DNA from: an uncultured Candidatus Melainabacteria bacterium
GTDB taxonomy: Bacteria; Cyanobacteriota; Vampirovibrionia; Gastranaerophilales; Gastranaerophilaceae
Assembly: GCA_934726055.1 (NCBI GenBank)
Contig: CAKVCZ010000011.1
Location: 18,159-82,158 of the forward strand
Length of the DNA stretch: 64,000 bases
Direction: 5' to 3'
The notes below the pieces were generated by a model that was given only the letters and a program-made list of their open reading frames with translations, was not told the DNA's origin and did no database searches. How positions within the stretch are numbered: the first letter of the stretch is position 1; each line of letters starts with the position of its first letter. Made by a program: the position numbers and the translations under genes. Below are positions 17,533 to 26,548 of this stretch, piece by piece.

Positions 17533-19012
17533 TGTTTTTACCAATAGCTTTTTCCAAAGTAGCTTTCGCTGTATTATATTGATACAAAGCATTATAATAT
17601 GATAATTGCGCATTCAAATAAGATATTTGAGCATCTTTTAGTTCTGTCGGATTTCCTTCTCCAACTTTGTAACGACCAAAAGATATATCATAATTCTGTT
17701 TTGCTTGTTTCATTCCCAAAAAAGCAACAGGTAATTGATTTTTCTTTTCTACAAGATTATAATACGAATTTTGAATTTCTAAAATTATATCTTGTTCTGT
17801 TTTCAATGAAGTCGCCATTTGTTTTGAATACAAGGCTTTTGCTTCTTTAATTTCGTTGTTAATTTTCATTACGTTTACTGTTGGAAAATCTAGATATCCA
17901 CCCAATACATAACCCCAATTTGAAGTCGGATGTTTACCACCAATAGCAACATTACCTTGGAACGTAATTTGAGGGAAGTATGATTTTTTTGTAAGTTTTA
18001 AAGTTTGATTTGCTGTTTCAACTTTTAATTTTGCGATTTTCCAATCTGGACGAGAATCTTTTGCAATTTCAATTGACTCATCAAGTGTAATATCACAAGG
18101 TGCATATTTTAATCTTTCTTGCACATTGTAATTTGTAATATACGGCATTCCCATTGAATTATTTAAACTCGCAACCGCTAAACTAACATTTTTTTGAGCC
18201 TGAATTAACTGCAATTTTGCATTGCTTAAATTAACTTCCGCAATAGTAACATCAACTTTTGGTTTCATTCCAATTTCATAGAAAGCTTTTGACTGATTAT
18301 AAAATAATTCAAATTTATCAACATTATCTTGCTTAACTTTTAAATCTTCATAAGCAAATAAAAGAGTATAATATTTATCCTTAGTTTCTTTTATAACATC
18401 ATTAACTACGCTTGTTAAAGCTTCTTGAGCTGTTTTGTATCCTAATTTTTTTATTGTAACCTGATTTTGTGTTACCCCAAAATCGTATATCATTTGCTTT
18501 AAAGAAATTTGCCCAAGGATATAATATGTATATGTAGCATCTGCTCTTGCAATTGCATCACCAAATAACAAATTTCTATTTTTTGAACCATTTGTTGTCC
18601 AATTTAATTGAGGAAAATAATTAGACCAAGCTTGTTTTATACGAGCATCCGATGCCGAAATTTCTTCAATAGCTTCTCTTATTCTCGGATTATTTCCTAA
18701 TGCTAAACGAATACACTCTTCTAAAGTAATATCAATATTTTTTTCAACCGAACCCTTTATTACGTTTGAAGAGTCTTCTTTTTTTGTATCTTTTACTATC
18801 GGTAAGATTTTTTCAGGTTCAGGATAATCAATTCTATCAAGCTTATTACCTATTTCAGAATTCACATTCAATAAATCGGCACTACCTGATTTTTGTTTTG
18901 TACTATTTGCACTTGATGATGCAATTACGTTAGAATTATCCTCCGCAAAACAACAATTAACTGATAGTAAAAATATTAATAATAAAGTTAAAAAAACGAT
19001 TTTATTTTTCAT
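17495..19012 (-). CDS. TolC-family outer membrane efflux protein
   Basis: Outer membrane channel of a tripartite pump, 505 residues. It has a signal peptide (about 1-24, ending CCFAE), a low-complexity linker (about 25-95), and two repeats rich in long helices and coiled coil (about 95-300 and 300-495). TLEECIRLALGNNPRI is the usual first helix of the family. It overlaps the RND gene by 11 bases and is the last gene of the adaptor-RND-channel operon. Its presence shows that the cell has an outer membrane. Confidence 0.9.
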   Translation of the reverse strand: MKNKIVFLTLLLIFLLSVNCCFAEDNSNVIASSSANSTKQKSGSADLLNVNSEIGNKLDRIDYPEPEKILPIVKDTKKEDSSNVIKGSVEKNIDITLEECIRLALGNNPRIREAIEEISASDARIKQAWSNYFPQLNWTTNGSKNRNLLFGDAIARADATYTYYILGQISLKQMIYDFGVTQNQVTIKKLGYKTAQEALTSVVNDVIKETKDKYYTLLFAYEDLKVKQDNVDKFELFYNQSKAFYEIGMKPKVDVTIAEVNLSNAKLQLIQAQKNVSLAVASLNNSMGMPYITNYNVQERLKYAPCDITLDESIEIAKDSRPDWKIAKLKVETANQTLKLTKKSYFPQITFQGNVAIGGKHPTSNWGYVLGGYLDFPTVNVMKINNEIKEAKALYSKQMATSLKTEQDIILEIQNSYYNLVEKKNQLPVAFLGMKQAKQNYDISFGRYKVGEGNPTELKDAQISYLNAQLSYYNALYQYNTAKATLEKAIGKNIMFGEEVVDLVQ

Positions 19013-22000
19013 TATTTTTCCCTATATTTTGAACTTTCAACAATGATTCATGCAAAAAATGTTTTACCATATCCAAAAATCTTATGGATTTAACTATGTG
19101 TTTATTTTTATTTACAAAAATTTTATTTGAATTTCTTTTCATTCGTTGAATACAAACAAAGAATCCCGGAACTAAAAGTGTACCTAAAAATGCAACCGCA
19201 GTCATACCTGCAAATACGGTCATACCAACGGAGTGTCTGCTAACAGCACCTGCACCTGATGCAAATACTAACGGCAATACACCTAAGATAAATGCAATAT
19301 TTGTCATCATTACAGCTCTAAATCTTAAAAATGCTGCCTGTTCTGCCGCTGCAACTTCGTTTCCGCCGTTATTTTCAAAAGCCTCTTTTGCAAATTCAAC
19401 AATCAAAATTGCCTGTTTTGTACTCAAACCAATCAACATAATCAAACCAATTTGACAATACAAATCAAGTGAATATCCTGCAACATACTGTCCCAACAAT
19501 GCACCCATCAAAGAAACAGGAGCAATTAACATTACGGCAATCGGCAATGTCCAACTTTCGTACAATGCAACAAGGAACAAATAAACAAACGTTAATGACA
19601 ACGCTAAAATTATGCCGATTTGACCTGTTGACTCTTGTTCTTGTAATGAACTTCCTGACCATGCAAAGTCCATATCTCTTGGCAATACTCTATTTGAAAC
19701 TTCTGCCATCTTTTTCATTGCTTGACCTGAAGAAACACTTCCTGCCCCTTGACCGTTTATAGTTACCGCATTGTACATATTAAATCTTGTTAAACTGTAC
19801 GGACCAACAACAGGTTCAAATTTTACCATAGACGACAATGGAACCATTTTACCAACATTATTTTTTACAAACAATCTCTTTAAATCGTTTTCTTTTGTTC
19901 TAAACTCTGAATCAGCTTGAACCATTACACGATAAACACGACCAAATTTATTAAAGTCATTTACATAAGTTTGACCGTATATTGCAGCCATTGTTGTATA
20001 TAACTCATTAATTGAAACATTTTGAGCCATAGCCTGTTGCTCATCAACTCTAACTAATATTTGAGGTAACGTTGCAGTAAATGTCGTAAATACAGAAGTT
20101 AAATTTTTATCTGAATTTGCTGCCATAATTAATTTCATTGCTTCTTCATACAACTGTTGAGGAGTTCTATCACCTTTATCCAACAATTGATATTCAAAAC
20201 CTCCAAAATTACCCATACCAGGAATTGGAGTAGGTGCAAATGCAACTACTCTTGCCGCTGGATAATTAGCAAATTCTTTTCTTATTTTGCCAATAATTGC
20301 ATCCATTTGCTCTTCTGCTTTTTTTCTATCACCCCAAGGCTTTAATTGAGCAATTATAAAAGAAGTATTTTCTCCGGAAAAACCAATAATATTAATAGTT
20401 TGTCTAACTCCAGGTAATACTTTTATTCTGTCTTCAATTTGAACTGCAATTTGTTTTGTTCTCACCGTAGATGCACCATCAGGAAGTTGAACCTGAACCA
20501 TAACTGCACCTTTGTCTTCAGTCGGAATAAAACCTGTTGGAATAATTGTAGCTAAAATCATAGTAATTAATACAATTATTCCCAAAGTTAATAGAGTTCT
20601 CTTTGGAGATTCTATAAAGTATTTTGCACTATTTAAATATTTATCTCGAATTTTATTAAAATATACATTAAACTTTGCAATTATAGGAAGAACTTTTTCA
20701 TCTTCACCGCTTTGTTTTAATATTGTAGAACATAATGCCGGAGTCAAAGACAATGCTACAAGGGTTGAAATACCCATTGAACAAGCAATACAAACAGCAA
20801 ATTGTTGATACATTTTACCGTTTACACCAGGCATAAAACATACCGGAACAAATACAGCCATAAGTACCAATGATGTTGCAATAACAGCACTTGTTACTTC
20901 ATACATTGTTATAATAGTTGCTTCTCTTGGTGTTTTTCCTTCCTGTAAGTGTCTTTGGGCATTTTCTAATACAACAATAGCATCATCTACAACCAACCCT
21001 ACTGCCAATACTAATCCAAATAACATTAAAAGGTTAATTGAAAAGCCAACCATTGCAATAAATACAAATACCCCGATTAACGAAACAGGAATTGCACACA
21101 ATGGAATAAATGCCGCTCTTTTTGAACCTAAGAAGAAGAACGTTACCAATGCAACTAATATAATTGCTAATCCAATTGCAGATTCTACTTCAGATATAGA
21201 ATCTCTTACGAATTCTGTTTCATCGTGTTCTATTTTATATTCTAACCCTTGCGGGAATTTTTTACTCAATTCTTCCATACGTTTAGCACATCTTTTTGCC
21301 AAATCTATTGAATTTGCTTCAGGTAACTGACCAATTACAATAACTGAAGATCTTTTACCCCCAATATATGAATCGCTGGCATAAGATTCTGCACCCAACT
21401 CAATTCTTGCAATGTCCTTAAGCTTTACATTTGATGTATCAGATTTTGAATAAACAACGATATCTTCAAATTCCTTAACTGATTGCAATCGGCCTTTTGT
21501 TTTAAGGGTAAATTTAATATCTTGCGGATTCTTTAAAGGTTCTGCACCTATATCACCAACTGCAGCCTGAGTATTCTGTGCTCTTATTGCAGCCATTACT
21601 TCAGATGCAGATAAATTGTAATTTGCCATTTTTACAGGATCTAACCAAACACGCATTGAATATTGAGCTGCACCATATACATCCACACTCGCAACCCCTT
21701 GAATACGTGCAAGTTCATCTTTGATATATATTGAAGCATAGTTTGTAATATACAAAGTATCAAATGCATTCGTAGGTGAATTAACAGCAATCATCAATAC
21801 ACCCGGACCACCTGTCTTTTTATTTACTGTTAGACCATAATTTCTAACTTCCGCAGGTAAACGAGGAGTTACTAGCTGAAGTCTGTTATTTACGTTAATT
21901 ACAGCCATATCCGGATCTGTACCAACTTTAAAATACACACTTAATTGATATGAACCGTTCTTTGAAGTCGAAGTCATATAAATCATGTCTTCAACACCAT

Positions 22001-22238
22001 TCAATTGAGCCTCAATTGGAGCAGCGATTGTATCTCTTACAACATCTGCACTCGCACCTGTGTATGTTGCATTTACAACAACTTGCGGTGGTGTAATTGA
22101 AGGATAATCTTCTAATGGCAAACCCATCATCATAATTAGCCCTGCAAGAACAAATACCAAAGAAATTACAATCGCAAACTTTGGTCGTTTAATAAATAAA
22201 TTTATATCTCTTTCGCTATTTTTATTTTCTTCTGACAT
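19002..22238 (-). CDS. RND multidrug efflux permease (HAE1/AcrB type)
   Basis: Proton-driven inner membrane pump of 1078 residues, full length for the AcrB/MexB group. It begins with the family pattern NLFIKRPKFAIVISL and PLEDYPSITPP. Transmembrane helix 4 carries the paired aspartates in GLVVDDAIVVLEN, and helix 10 carries the proton-relay lysine in GLSTKQAILIVEFAKEA. Two large periplasmic loops, at about 40-340 and 560-880, fit the porter and docking domains. The substrate range cannot be predicted. The C-terminal about 45 residues extend past the last helix and are basic. Confidence 0.95.
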   Translation of the reverse strand: MSEENKNSERDINLFIKRPKFAIVISLVFVLAGLIMMMGLPLEDYPSITPPQVVVNATYTGASADVVRDTIAAPIEAQLNGVEDMIYMTSTSKNGSYQLSVYFKVGTDPDMAVINVNNRLQLVTPRLPAEVRNYGLTVNKKTGGPGVLMIAVNSPTNAFDTLYITNYASIYIKDELARIQGVASVDVYGAAQYSMRVWLDPVKMANYNLSASEVMAAIRAQNTQAAVGDIGAEPLKNPQDIKFTLKTKGRLQSVKEFEDIVVYSKSDTSNVKLKDIARIELGAESYASDSYIGGKRSSVIVIGQLPEANSIDLAKRCAKRMEELSKKFPQGLEYKIEHDETEFVRDSISEVESAIGLAIILVALVTFFFLGSKRAAFIPLCAIPVSLIGVFVFIAMVGFSINLLMLFGLVLAVGLVVDDAIVVLENAQRHLQEGKTPREATIITMYEVTSAVIATSLVLMAVFVPVCFMPGVNGKMYQQFAVCIACSMGISTLVALSLTPALCSTILKQSGEDEKVLPIIAKFNVYFNKIRDKYLNSAKYFIESPKRTLLTLGIIVLITMILATIIPTGFIPTEDKGAVMVQVQLPDGASTVRTKQIAVQIEDRIKVLPGVRQTINIIGFSGENTSFIIAQLKPWGDRKKAEEQMDAIIGKIRKEFANYPAARVVAFAPTPIPGMGNFGGFEYQLLDKGDRTPQQLYEEAMKLIMAANSDKNLTSVFTTFTATLPQILVRVDEQQAMAQNVSINELYTTMAAIYGQTYVNDFNKFGRVYRVMVQADSEFRTKENDLKRLFVKNNVGKMVPLSSMVKFEPVVGPYSLTRFNMYNAVTINGQGAGSVSSGQAMKKMAEVSNRVLPRDMDFAWSGSSLQEQESTGQIGIILALSLTFVYLFLVALYESWTLPIAVMLIAPVSLMGALLGQYVAGYSLDLYCQIGLIMLIGLSTKQAILIVEFAKEAFENNGGNEVAAAEQAAFLRFRAVMMTNIAFILGVLPLVFASGAGAVSRHSVGMTVFAGMTAVAFLGTLLVPGFFVCIQRMKRNSNKIFVNKNKHIVKSIRFLDMVKHFLHESLLKVQNIGKNNEK

Positions 22239-22257
22239 ACATATCCCTAATTAATTT

Positions 22258-23469
22258 TTATTTCTTCTTTTTTAACATTTCTTCTGTTTCTTCTTGATTT
22301 TCTTTTGCAACTTCATCTTCAGCTTGTTTATTCATTTGATCAATTTCTTCTTCAGAAAGTTCTCTCACTGGAGTAGAAGGAATTACACCCTGAATACCCA
22401 AAACTACAATTCTATCACCTTTTTTCAATCCTGATTTTACAATCCAATCTTTTCCATCTTGACCGAATGTTTCAATCTGTTGAATTTGAGGTAACCCTTT
22501 CGCATCAATTTTATACACATATTTATATTGCGGATTTTCCATAACTGCAATTTGCGGAACAACAGGAACATCTTCCTTTTCTTTTGAATAAATATAAACT
22601 GTTGAATAATTACCGCTTATTAACAATCCATCCGGATTTGGAAATGTTGCTCTCATCATTATAGTACCGGTTGTTGCATCAACTTTGTTGTCATGAAAAT
22701 TTTGAACACCCTGATATGCATATTTTGAACCTGTTGAAAAATATAAATCGACATTTCTGTTAACTTCTGCAACTTTATCTATTCTCAACAACTCTGTATA
22801 ATTTTTTGCATCTAAAGGAAACGATACGTAAATAGGATCAATACTATTGATTGTAGTCAACGGACCGGATTGGGCAGTAACAAAATTTCCAACAGAAATA
22901 TTTAACATACCTATTTGTCCGTCAACAGGTGCTTTTACCTTTGTATATGACAAATTTCTTAATGCATCTTGATATGCACTTCTATTTAAATTTACTTGAG
23001 CTTTGTATGAATCTCTTTGTGCCAATGTTTGGTCGTATTGAGATTTTGAAATATAATCAAGCTTCACTAATTCCTTTGCTCTTATTAATTGCTTTTCATA
23101 ATACTTTAATTGAGCAATTGAATTATCTAAATTTGCTTTTGCTTTGTCTGCTGCAAGTTGATATTCTTGAGGTTCAATTTCAAACAATACTTGACCTTTT
23201 TTAACAATATCACCTTCTTTAAAATACGATTTTGTTAAATAACCGCTTATGCGGGCAACCACATCAATTCTTGACACTGATTGAATTCTGCCCGGAGCTT
23301 CAAATTTCTTTATTACTGATCTTGTTTGAACCTTTTCTATTGTTACACCGGGAACTTTACCCTTTTTCATTTTATTTGCTGAAATTAAACCTTGGATGGT
23401 ATAAGTAAGTGCTCTAAGTGCAATCGCCACAGATATTACAACTATTGTAATAATAATAGTTTTTTTCAT
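22258..23469 (-). CDS. RND efflux periplasmic adaptor (membrane fusion protein)
   Basis: 403-residue adaptor that links the RND pump with the outer membrane channel. One N-terminal anchor helix (about 3-20) is followed by a barrel-sandwich/lipoyl half (ARISGYLTKSYFKEGDIVKKGQVLFEIEP), an alpha-hairpin (about 105-170), the second lipoyl half (VKAPVDGQIGMLNISVGN) and a membrane-proximal domain. The C-terminal 35 residues are highly charged. It is the first gene of the efflux operon, under the promoter at 23506-23534. Confidence 0.93.
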   Translation of the reverse strand: MKKTIIITIVVISVAIALRALTYTIQGLISANKMKKGKVPGVTIEKVQTRSVIKKFEAPGRIQSVSRIDVVARISGYLTKSYFKEGDIVKKGQVLFEIEPQEYQLAADKAKANLDNSIAQLKYYEKQLIRAKELVKLDYISKSQYDQTLAQRDSYKAQVNLNRSAYQDALRNLSYTKVKAPVDGQIGMLNISVGNFVTAQSGPLTTINSIDPIYVSFPLDAKNYTELLRIDKVAEVNRNVDLYFSTGSKYAYQGVQNFHDNKVDATTGTIMMRATFPNPDGLLISGNYSTVYIYSKEKEDVPVVPQIAVMENPQYKYVYKIDAKGLPQIQQIETFGQDGKDWIVKSGLKKGDRIVVLGIQGVIPSTPVRELSEEEIDQMNKQAEDEVAKENQEETEEMLKKKK

Positions 23470-23504
23470 TTCACTACATCCCCAAAATACTAATACAATA
23501 TTTT

Positions 23505-23521
23505 AAATATACAGTATATTT
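23505..23521. promoter_or_regulatory. Perfect 17-bp palindrome at the efflux promoter
   Basis: AAATATAC-A-GTATATTT is an exact inverted repeat with a one-base centre. It covers the -10 box of the efflux operon promoter, as expected for a repressor site. No repressor gene is adjacent. Confidence 0.6.
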
Positions 23522-23534
23522 TTTGGGAGTGCAA
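23506..23534 (-). promoter_or_regulatory. Promoter of the RND efflux operon
   Basis: TTGCAC (rc of 23529-23534) and TATATT (rc of 23506-23511) are spaced by 17 bases. The leader to the adaptor start codon is about 30 bases and contains GGGGATG. Confidence 0.65.
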
Positions 23535-23563
23535 GAATATAACATATTCGCAACATTGCAACA

Positions 23564-23599
23564 AAAAAGTCCTGCAAATTCTATTTGTCAGGACTTTTT
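23564..23599 (-). terminator. Terminator downstream of clpC
   Basis: An 11-bp stem (23564-23574 with 23589-23599) with an inner extension CAAA/TTTG. It ends in a U-run on the minus strand, 22 bases after the clpC stop. Confidence 0.75.
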
Positions 23600-23620
23600 A
23601 TTACTTTAAATTTATTTACA

Positions 23621-26089
23621 TTATTTTGAAGCTACTTCTTCACCTTTTTTTGAAAAGAACATTTTACCGTCTTTCATATCCAAAACGATTGTATCGCCTT
23701 CTTGATATTTACCTGTTAAAATTTCTTCAGCAAGAGTATCTTCAACTTTTCTTTGAATTAATCTTCTCAATGGTCTTGCACCATAAGCTTCATTGTATCC
23801 GTCAGTCGCCATAAAGTCTTTAACTTCGTTAGTAACTTCCATTTTTAATCCGCGTTCATCTAATCTCTTGAATAAATCACGCATCATTAAATCTACAATT
23901 TCTCTGATTTCTTCTTTGCTTAAGTGTGCAAATACGATAATGTCATCAATACGGTTAATAAATTCAGGTCTGAAAGCTTTTTTCATTTCTTCATTAACTG
24001 TATCTTTTAATTTTTCATATTTATCTTTCTTTTCATCATCAGCAGTTGAGAAACCTAATTTAGATTGAGTAGCAATCATACTTGCACCAACATTTGATGT
24101 CATGATAATAATTGTATTTTTAAAGTTTACGTGCCTACCTTTAGAATCAGTTAAACGACCGTCATCTAAAATCTGCAACATAATGTTAAATACATCCGGA
24201 TGAGCTTTTTCAATTTCATCAAATAGAATAACCGAGTACGGTTTCTTTCTGATAGTTTCAGTTAAGCTTCCGCCATCATCATAACCTACATAACCCGGAG
24301 GTGAACCAATCAATTTTGAAGTTGAATGTTTTTCCATAAATTCAGACATATCAACTCTGACCATATTATCTTCAGAGCCAAATACAGCTTCAGATAAAGC
24401 TTTTGCGAGTTCTGTTTTACCAACACCGGTAGGACCGCAGAAAATAAAACTTCCGATTGGTCTGTTTGGTGATTTTAACCCAACTCTTGCACGTCTGATA
24501 GCTTTTGAAATAGCAACAATTGCATCATTTTGACCAATTACACGTTCATGTAGAGTTTGTTCCAATTTCAACAATCTGTCGCTTTCGCTTTCTGTTAATT
24601 TAGTAACAGGAACACCGGTCATCATACCGATTACTTCTGCAATATTTTCTTCGGTTACAACAGGTTTATTAGCTTCATGTTCATTTCGCCATTCTTCAGA
24701 AACTTCTCTTATGCGTTCTTTCATGTTAGCTTCATCATCACGCAATTGAGAAGCTTTTTCAAATTCTTGATTTCTGATAGCATCTTCTTTTTCTTTAATG
24801 ATAGCTCTTAGTTCCTTATCTAATTCTTTACCTTCCGGCGATAGAGAACTTACTTTCAAACGAACCTTAGAACTTGCTTCATCAAGAACGTCAATTGCTT
24901 TATCAGGTAAAAATCTGTCTGTTATATATTTACTTGACAATTTTACTGCAGCAACAATAGCTTCATCAGAGATAATCAATCTGTGGTGTTCTTCATATTT
25001 TGGTTTCAACCCTCTAATAATTTCGATAGAATCATCAATAGAAGGTTCTTCAATTATTACAGATTGGAATCTTCTTTCTAATGCAGTATCTTTTTCAATA
25101 TGTTTTCTGTATTCATCAAGAGTAGTAGCACCAATAACTTGAATTTCTCCTCTTGATAATGCAGGTTTTAGGATATTGGCAGCATCAATAGCACCTTCAG
25201 CTGCACCTGCACCGATTAATGTATGCATTTCGTCAATTACAAGAATAATGTTTCCTGCTTGACGAATTTCGTCCATAATTTTTTTCAAACGTTCTTCAAA
25301 TTCACCACGATATTTAGTTCCGGCAATTAAAAGCCCCATATCTAATTGGATAACCTTTTTACCGTCTAAAATATCAGGAACTTCCGAATTTACAATTCTA
25401 ATAGCCAAACCTTCAACAACTGCAGTTTTACCTACACCCGGTTCACCTAATAGAACAGGATTATTTTTTGTACGACGTGCTAAGATTTGAATTACACGTT
25501 CAATTTCTTTTTCTCTGCCTATAACAGGATCTAATCTAAGTTCAGCAGCAGCCAAAGTAAGATCTGTACCAAATTCATCCAAACTTGGAGTCTTAGCTTT
25601 TGTAGAAGATGAAGAACTTGAAGAGCCTGCACCTGAAGATACAGTTTGAGGTTTAGATTCGCCTAAAATTTTAACAACATTTGTTCTTATTTTGTTTAAA
25701 TCAACACCTAAATTTTCTAAAACTCTAGCGGCAACACCTTCGCCTTCTCTGATTAAACCAAGAAGTAAGTGTTCTGTACCGATATAGTTGTGTCCTAATT
25801 GTCTTGCTTCATCCCATGACAATTCCAAAACTCTTTTTGCACGAGGAGTGAAAGGAATTTCAACAGCTACAAACCCTGAACCTCTGCCAATAATTTTTTC
25901 AACTTCAGTACGAGCATCTTTAAGGTTAACCCCCATAGATTTCAAAGTTTTTGCAGCAACACCTGTGCCTTCACCGATTAAGCCTAAAAGTACTTGTTCA
26001 GTACCTACAAAGTTATGACCTAATCTTCTTGCTTCTTCTTGAGCAAGCATTATGACCTTAATGGCCTTTTCTGTAAAACGTTCAAACAT
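23621..26089 (-). CDS. clpC: ATP-dependent Clp protease ATP-binding subunit ClpC
   Basis: Hsp100 unfoldase that feeds substrates to ClpP. The 822-residue protein has an N-domain with two Clp repeats (about 2-145), AAA1 with GEPGVGKTAV (about 215), a UVR-type middle segment (EKEDAIRNQEFEKASQLRD, about 425-445) and AAA2 with GPTGVGKTELAK (about 555). The UVR segment separates ClpC from ClpA and ClpB and is typical of Firmicutes and Cyanobacteria. No CtsR, McsA or McsB genes are adjacent, so regulation differs from Bacillus. Confidence 0.95.
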   Translation of the reverse strand: MFERFTEKAIKVIMLAQEEARRLGHNFVGTEQVLLGLIGEGTGVAAKTLKSMGVNLKDARTEVEKIIGRGSGFVAVEIPFTPRAKRVLELSWDEARQLGHNYIGTEHLLLGLIREGEGVAARVLENLGVDLNKIRTNVVKILGESKPQTVSSGAGSSSSSSSTKAKTPSLDEFGTDLTLAAAELRLDPVIGREKEIERVIQILARRTKNNPVLLGEPGVGKTAVVEGLAIRIVNSEVPDILDGKKVIQLDMGLLIAGTKYRGEFEERLKKIMDEIRQAGNIILVIDEMHTLIGAGAAEGAIDAANILKPALSRGEIQVIGATTLDEYRKHIEKDTALERRFQSVIIEEPSIDDSIEIIRGLKPKYEEHHRLIISDEAIVAAVKLSSKYITDRFLPDKAIDVLDEASSKVRLKVSSLSPEGKELDKELRAIIKEKEDAIRNQEFEKASQLRDDEANMKERIREVSEEWRNEHEANKPVVTEENIAEVIGMMTGVPVTKLTESESDRLLKLEQTLHERVIGQNDAIVAISKAIRRARVGLKSPNRPIGSFIFCGPTGVGKTELAKALSEAVFGSEDNMVRVDMSEFMEKHSTSKLIGSPPGYVGYDDGGSLTETIRKKPYSVILFDEIEKAHPDVFNIMLQILDDGRLTDSKGRHVNFKNTIIIMTSNVGASMIATQSKLGFSTADDEKKDKYEKLKDTVNEEMKKAFRPEFINRIDDIIVFAHLSKEEIREIVDLMMRDLFKRLDERGLKMEVTNEVKDFMATDGYNEAYGARPLRRLIQRKVEDTLAEEILTGKYQEGDTIVLDMKDGKMFFSKKGEEVASK

Positions 26090-26117
26090 TTATCTATCCT
26101 TATATACTTTTAGTATC

Positions 26118-26146
26118 ATTTTATCTAAAATAAAAAAACATTTCAA
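26118..26146 (-). promoter_or_regulatory. clpC promoter
   Basis: TTGAAA (rc of 26141-26146) and TAAAAT (rc of 26118-26123) are spaced by 17 bases on the minus strand, about 30 bases from the clpC start codon. No CIRCE element or CtsR-type heptad repeat is seen. Confidence 0.6.
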
Positions 26147-26174
26147 GATGTTTACAAAAAAATAAATTTAATAG

Positions 26175-26203
26175 TTGACAAAAAAAAATTATTCGGTTAT
26201 ATT
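26175..26203 (+). promoter_or_regulatory. tRNA-Glu promoter
   Basis: A perfect TTGACA (26175-26180) and TATATT (26198-26203) are spaced by 17 bases, about 18 bases before the tRNA. It is the strongest-looking promoter in the window. Confidence 0.75.
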
Positions 26204-26221
26204 ATATACATAAGCAGATAG

Positions 26222-26297
26222 GCTCCCATCGTCTAGAGGCCTAGGACACTTCCCTTTCACGGAGGCGACGGCGATTCGAATTCGCCTGGGAGTACCA
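26222..26297 (+). tRNA. tRNA-Glu (anticodon TTC)
   Basis: A complete cloverleaf: acceptor stem 26222-26228 with 26287-26293 (first pair G-U), a D-arm with GTCTAGAGGCCTAGGAC, anticodon stem CTTCC/GGAGG with loop CTTTCAC (anticodon 26256-26258), and T-arm GGCGA-TTCGAAT-TCGCC. The discriminator is A and CCA is encoded in the gene. It closely resembles bacterial tRNA-Glu. It is a single-gene unit with its own promoter and terminator. Confidence 0.97.
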
Positions 26298-26301
26298 TTT
26301 T

Positions 26302-26323
26302 AAAAGAGTCGAAAGACTCTTTT
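26302..26323 (+). terminator. tRNA-Glu terminator
   Basis: A 9-bp perfect stem with a GAAA tetraloop (26311-26314), followed by a run of T residues. Confidence 0.85.
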
Positions 26324-26420
26324 TTTGTTTGCCTTTATTCAAATAACAATAATAAAAAAACAACCCTCTACTATTAACATAATTATAGATAGTTGCTTTT
26401 TTATTTAAATTATAAACCAA

Positions 26421-26483
26421 TCAATTACAGCTTTGATAATATCCTTCGCAATATCCTAATTTACGTCCGTTTGGACAGTTCAT
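26421..26483 (-). pseudogene. Possible C-terminal remnant of a pilin-like gene
   Basis: Read on the minus strand this stretch gives MNCPNGRKLGYCEGYYQSCN and a stop. The CPNG-x2-LG-x-C/W pattern and the cysteine near the end match the C-terminus of the pilin-like protein at 48544-49410 (CPNGKILGW...SC). An in-frame stop lies two codons upstream, so the body of any gene is lost or frameshifted. The surrounding 26324-26548 holds no intact gene. A 10-bp inverted repeat (26358-26367 and 26537-26546) flanks it. A mere 20-codon ORF is the alternative reading. Confidence 0.4.
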
Positions 26484-26548
26484 TGATTATAAAACGTCAT
26501 TGCCAGACTGTGGTTTGGAAATCTTTTACCGTCAAAAGGGTTGTTTAA

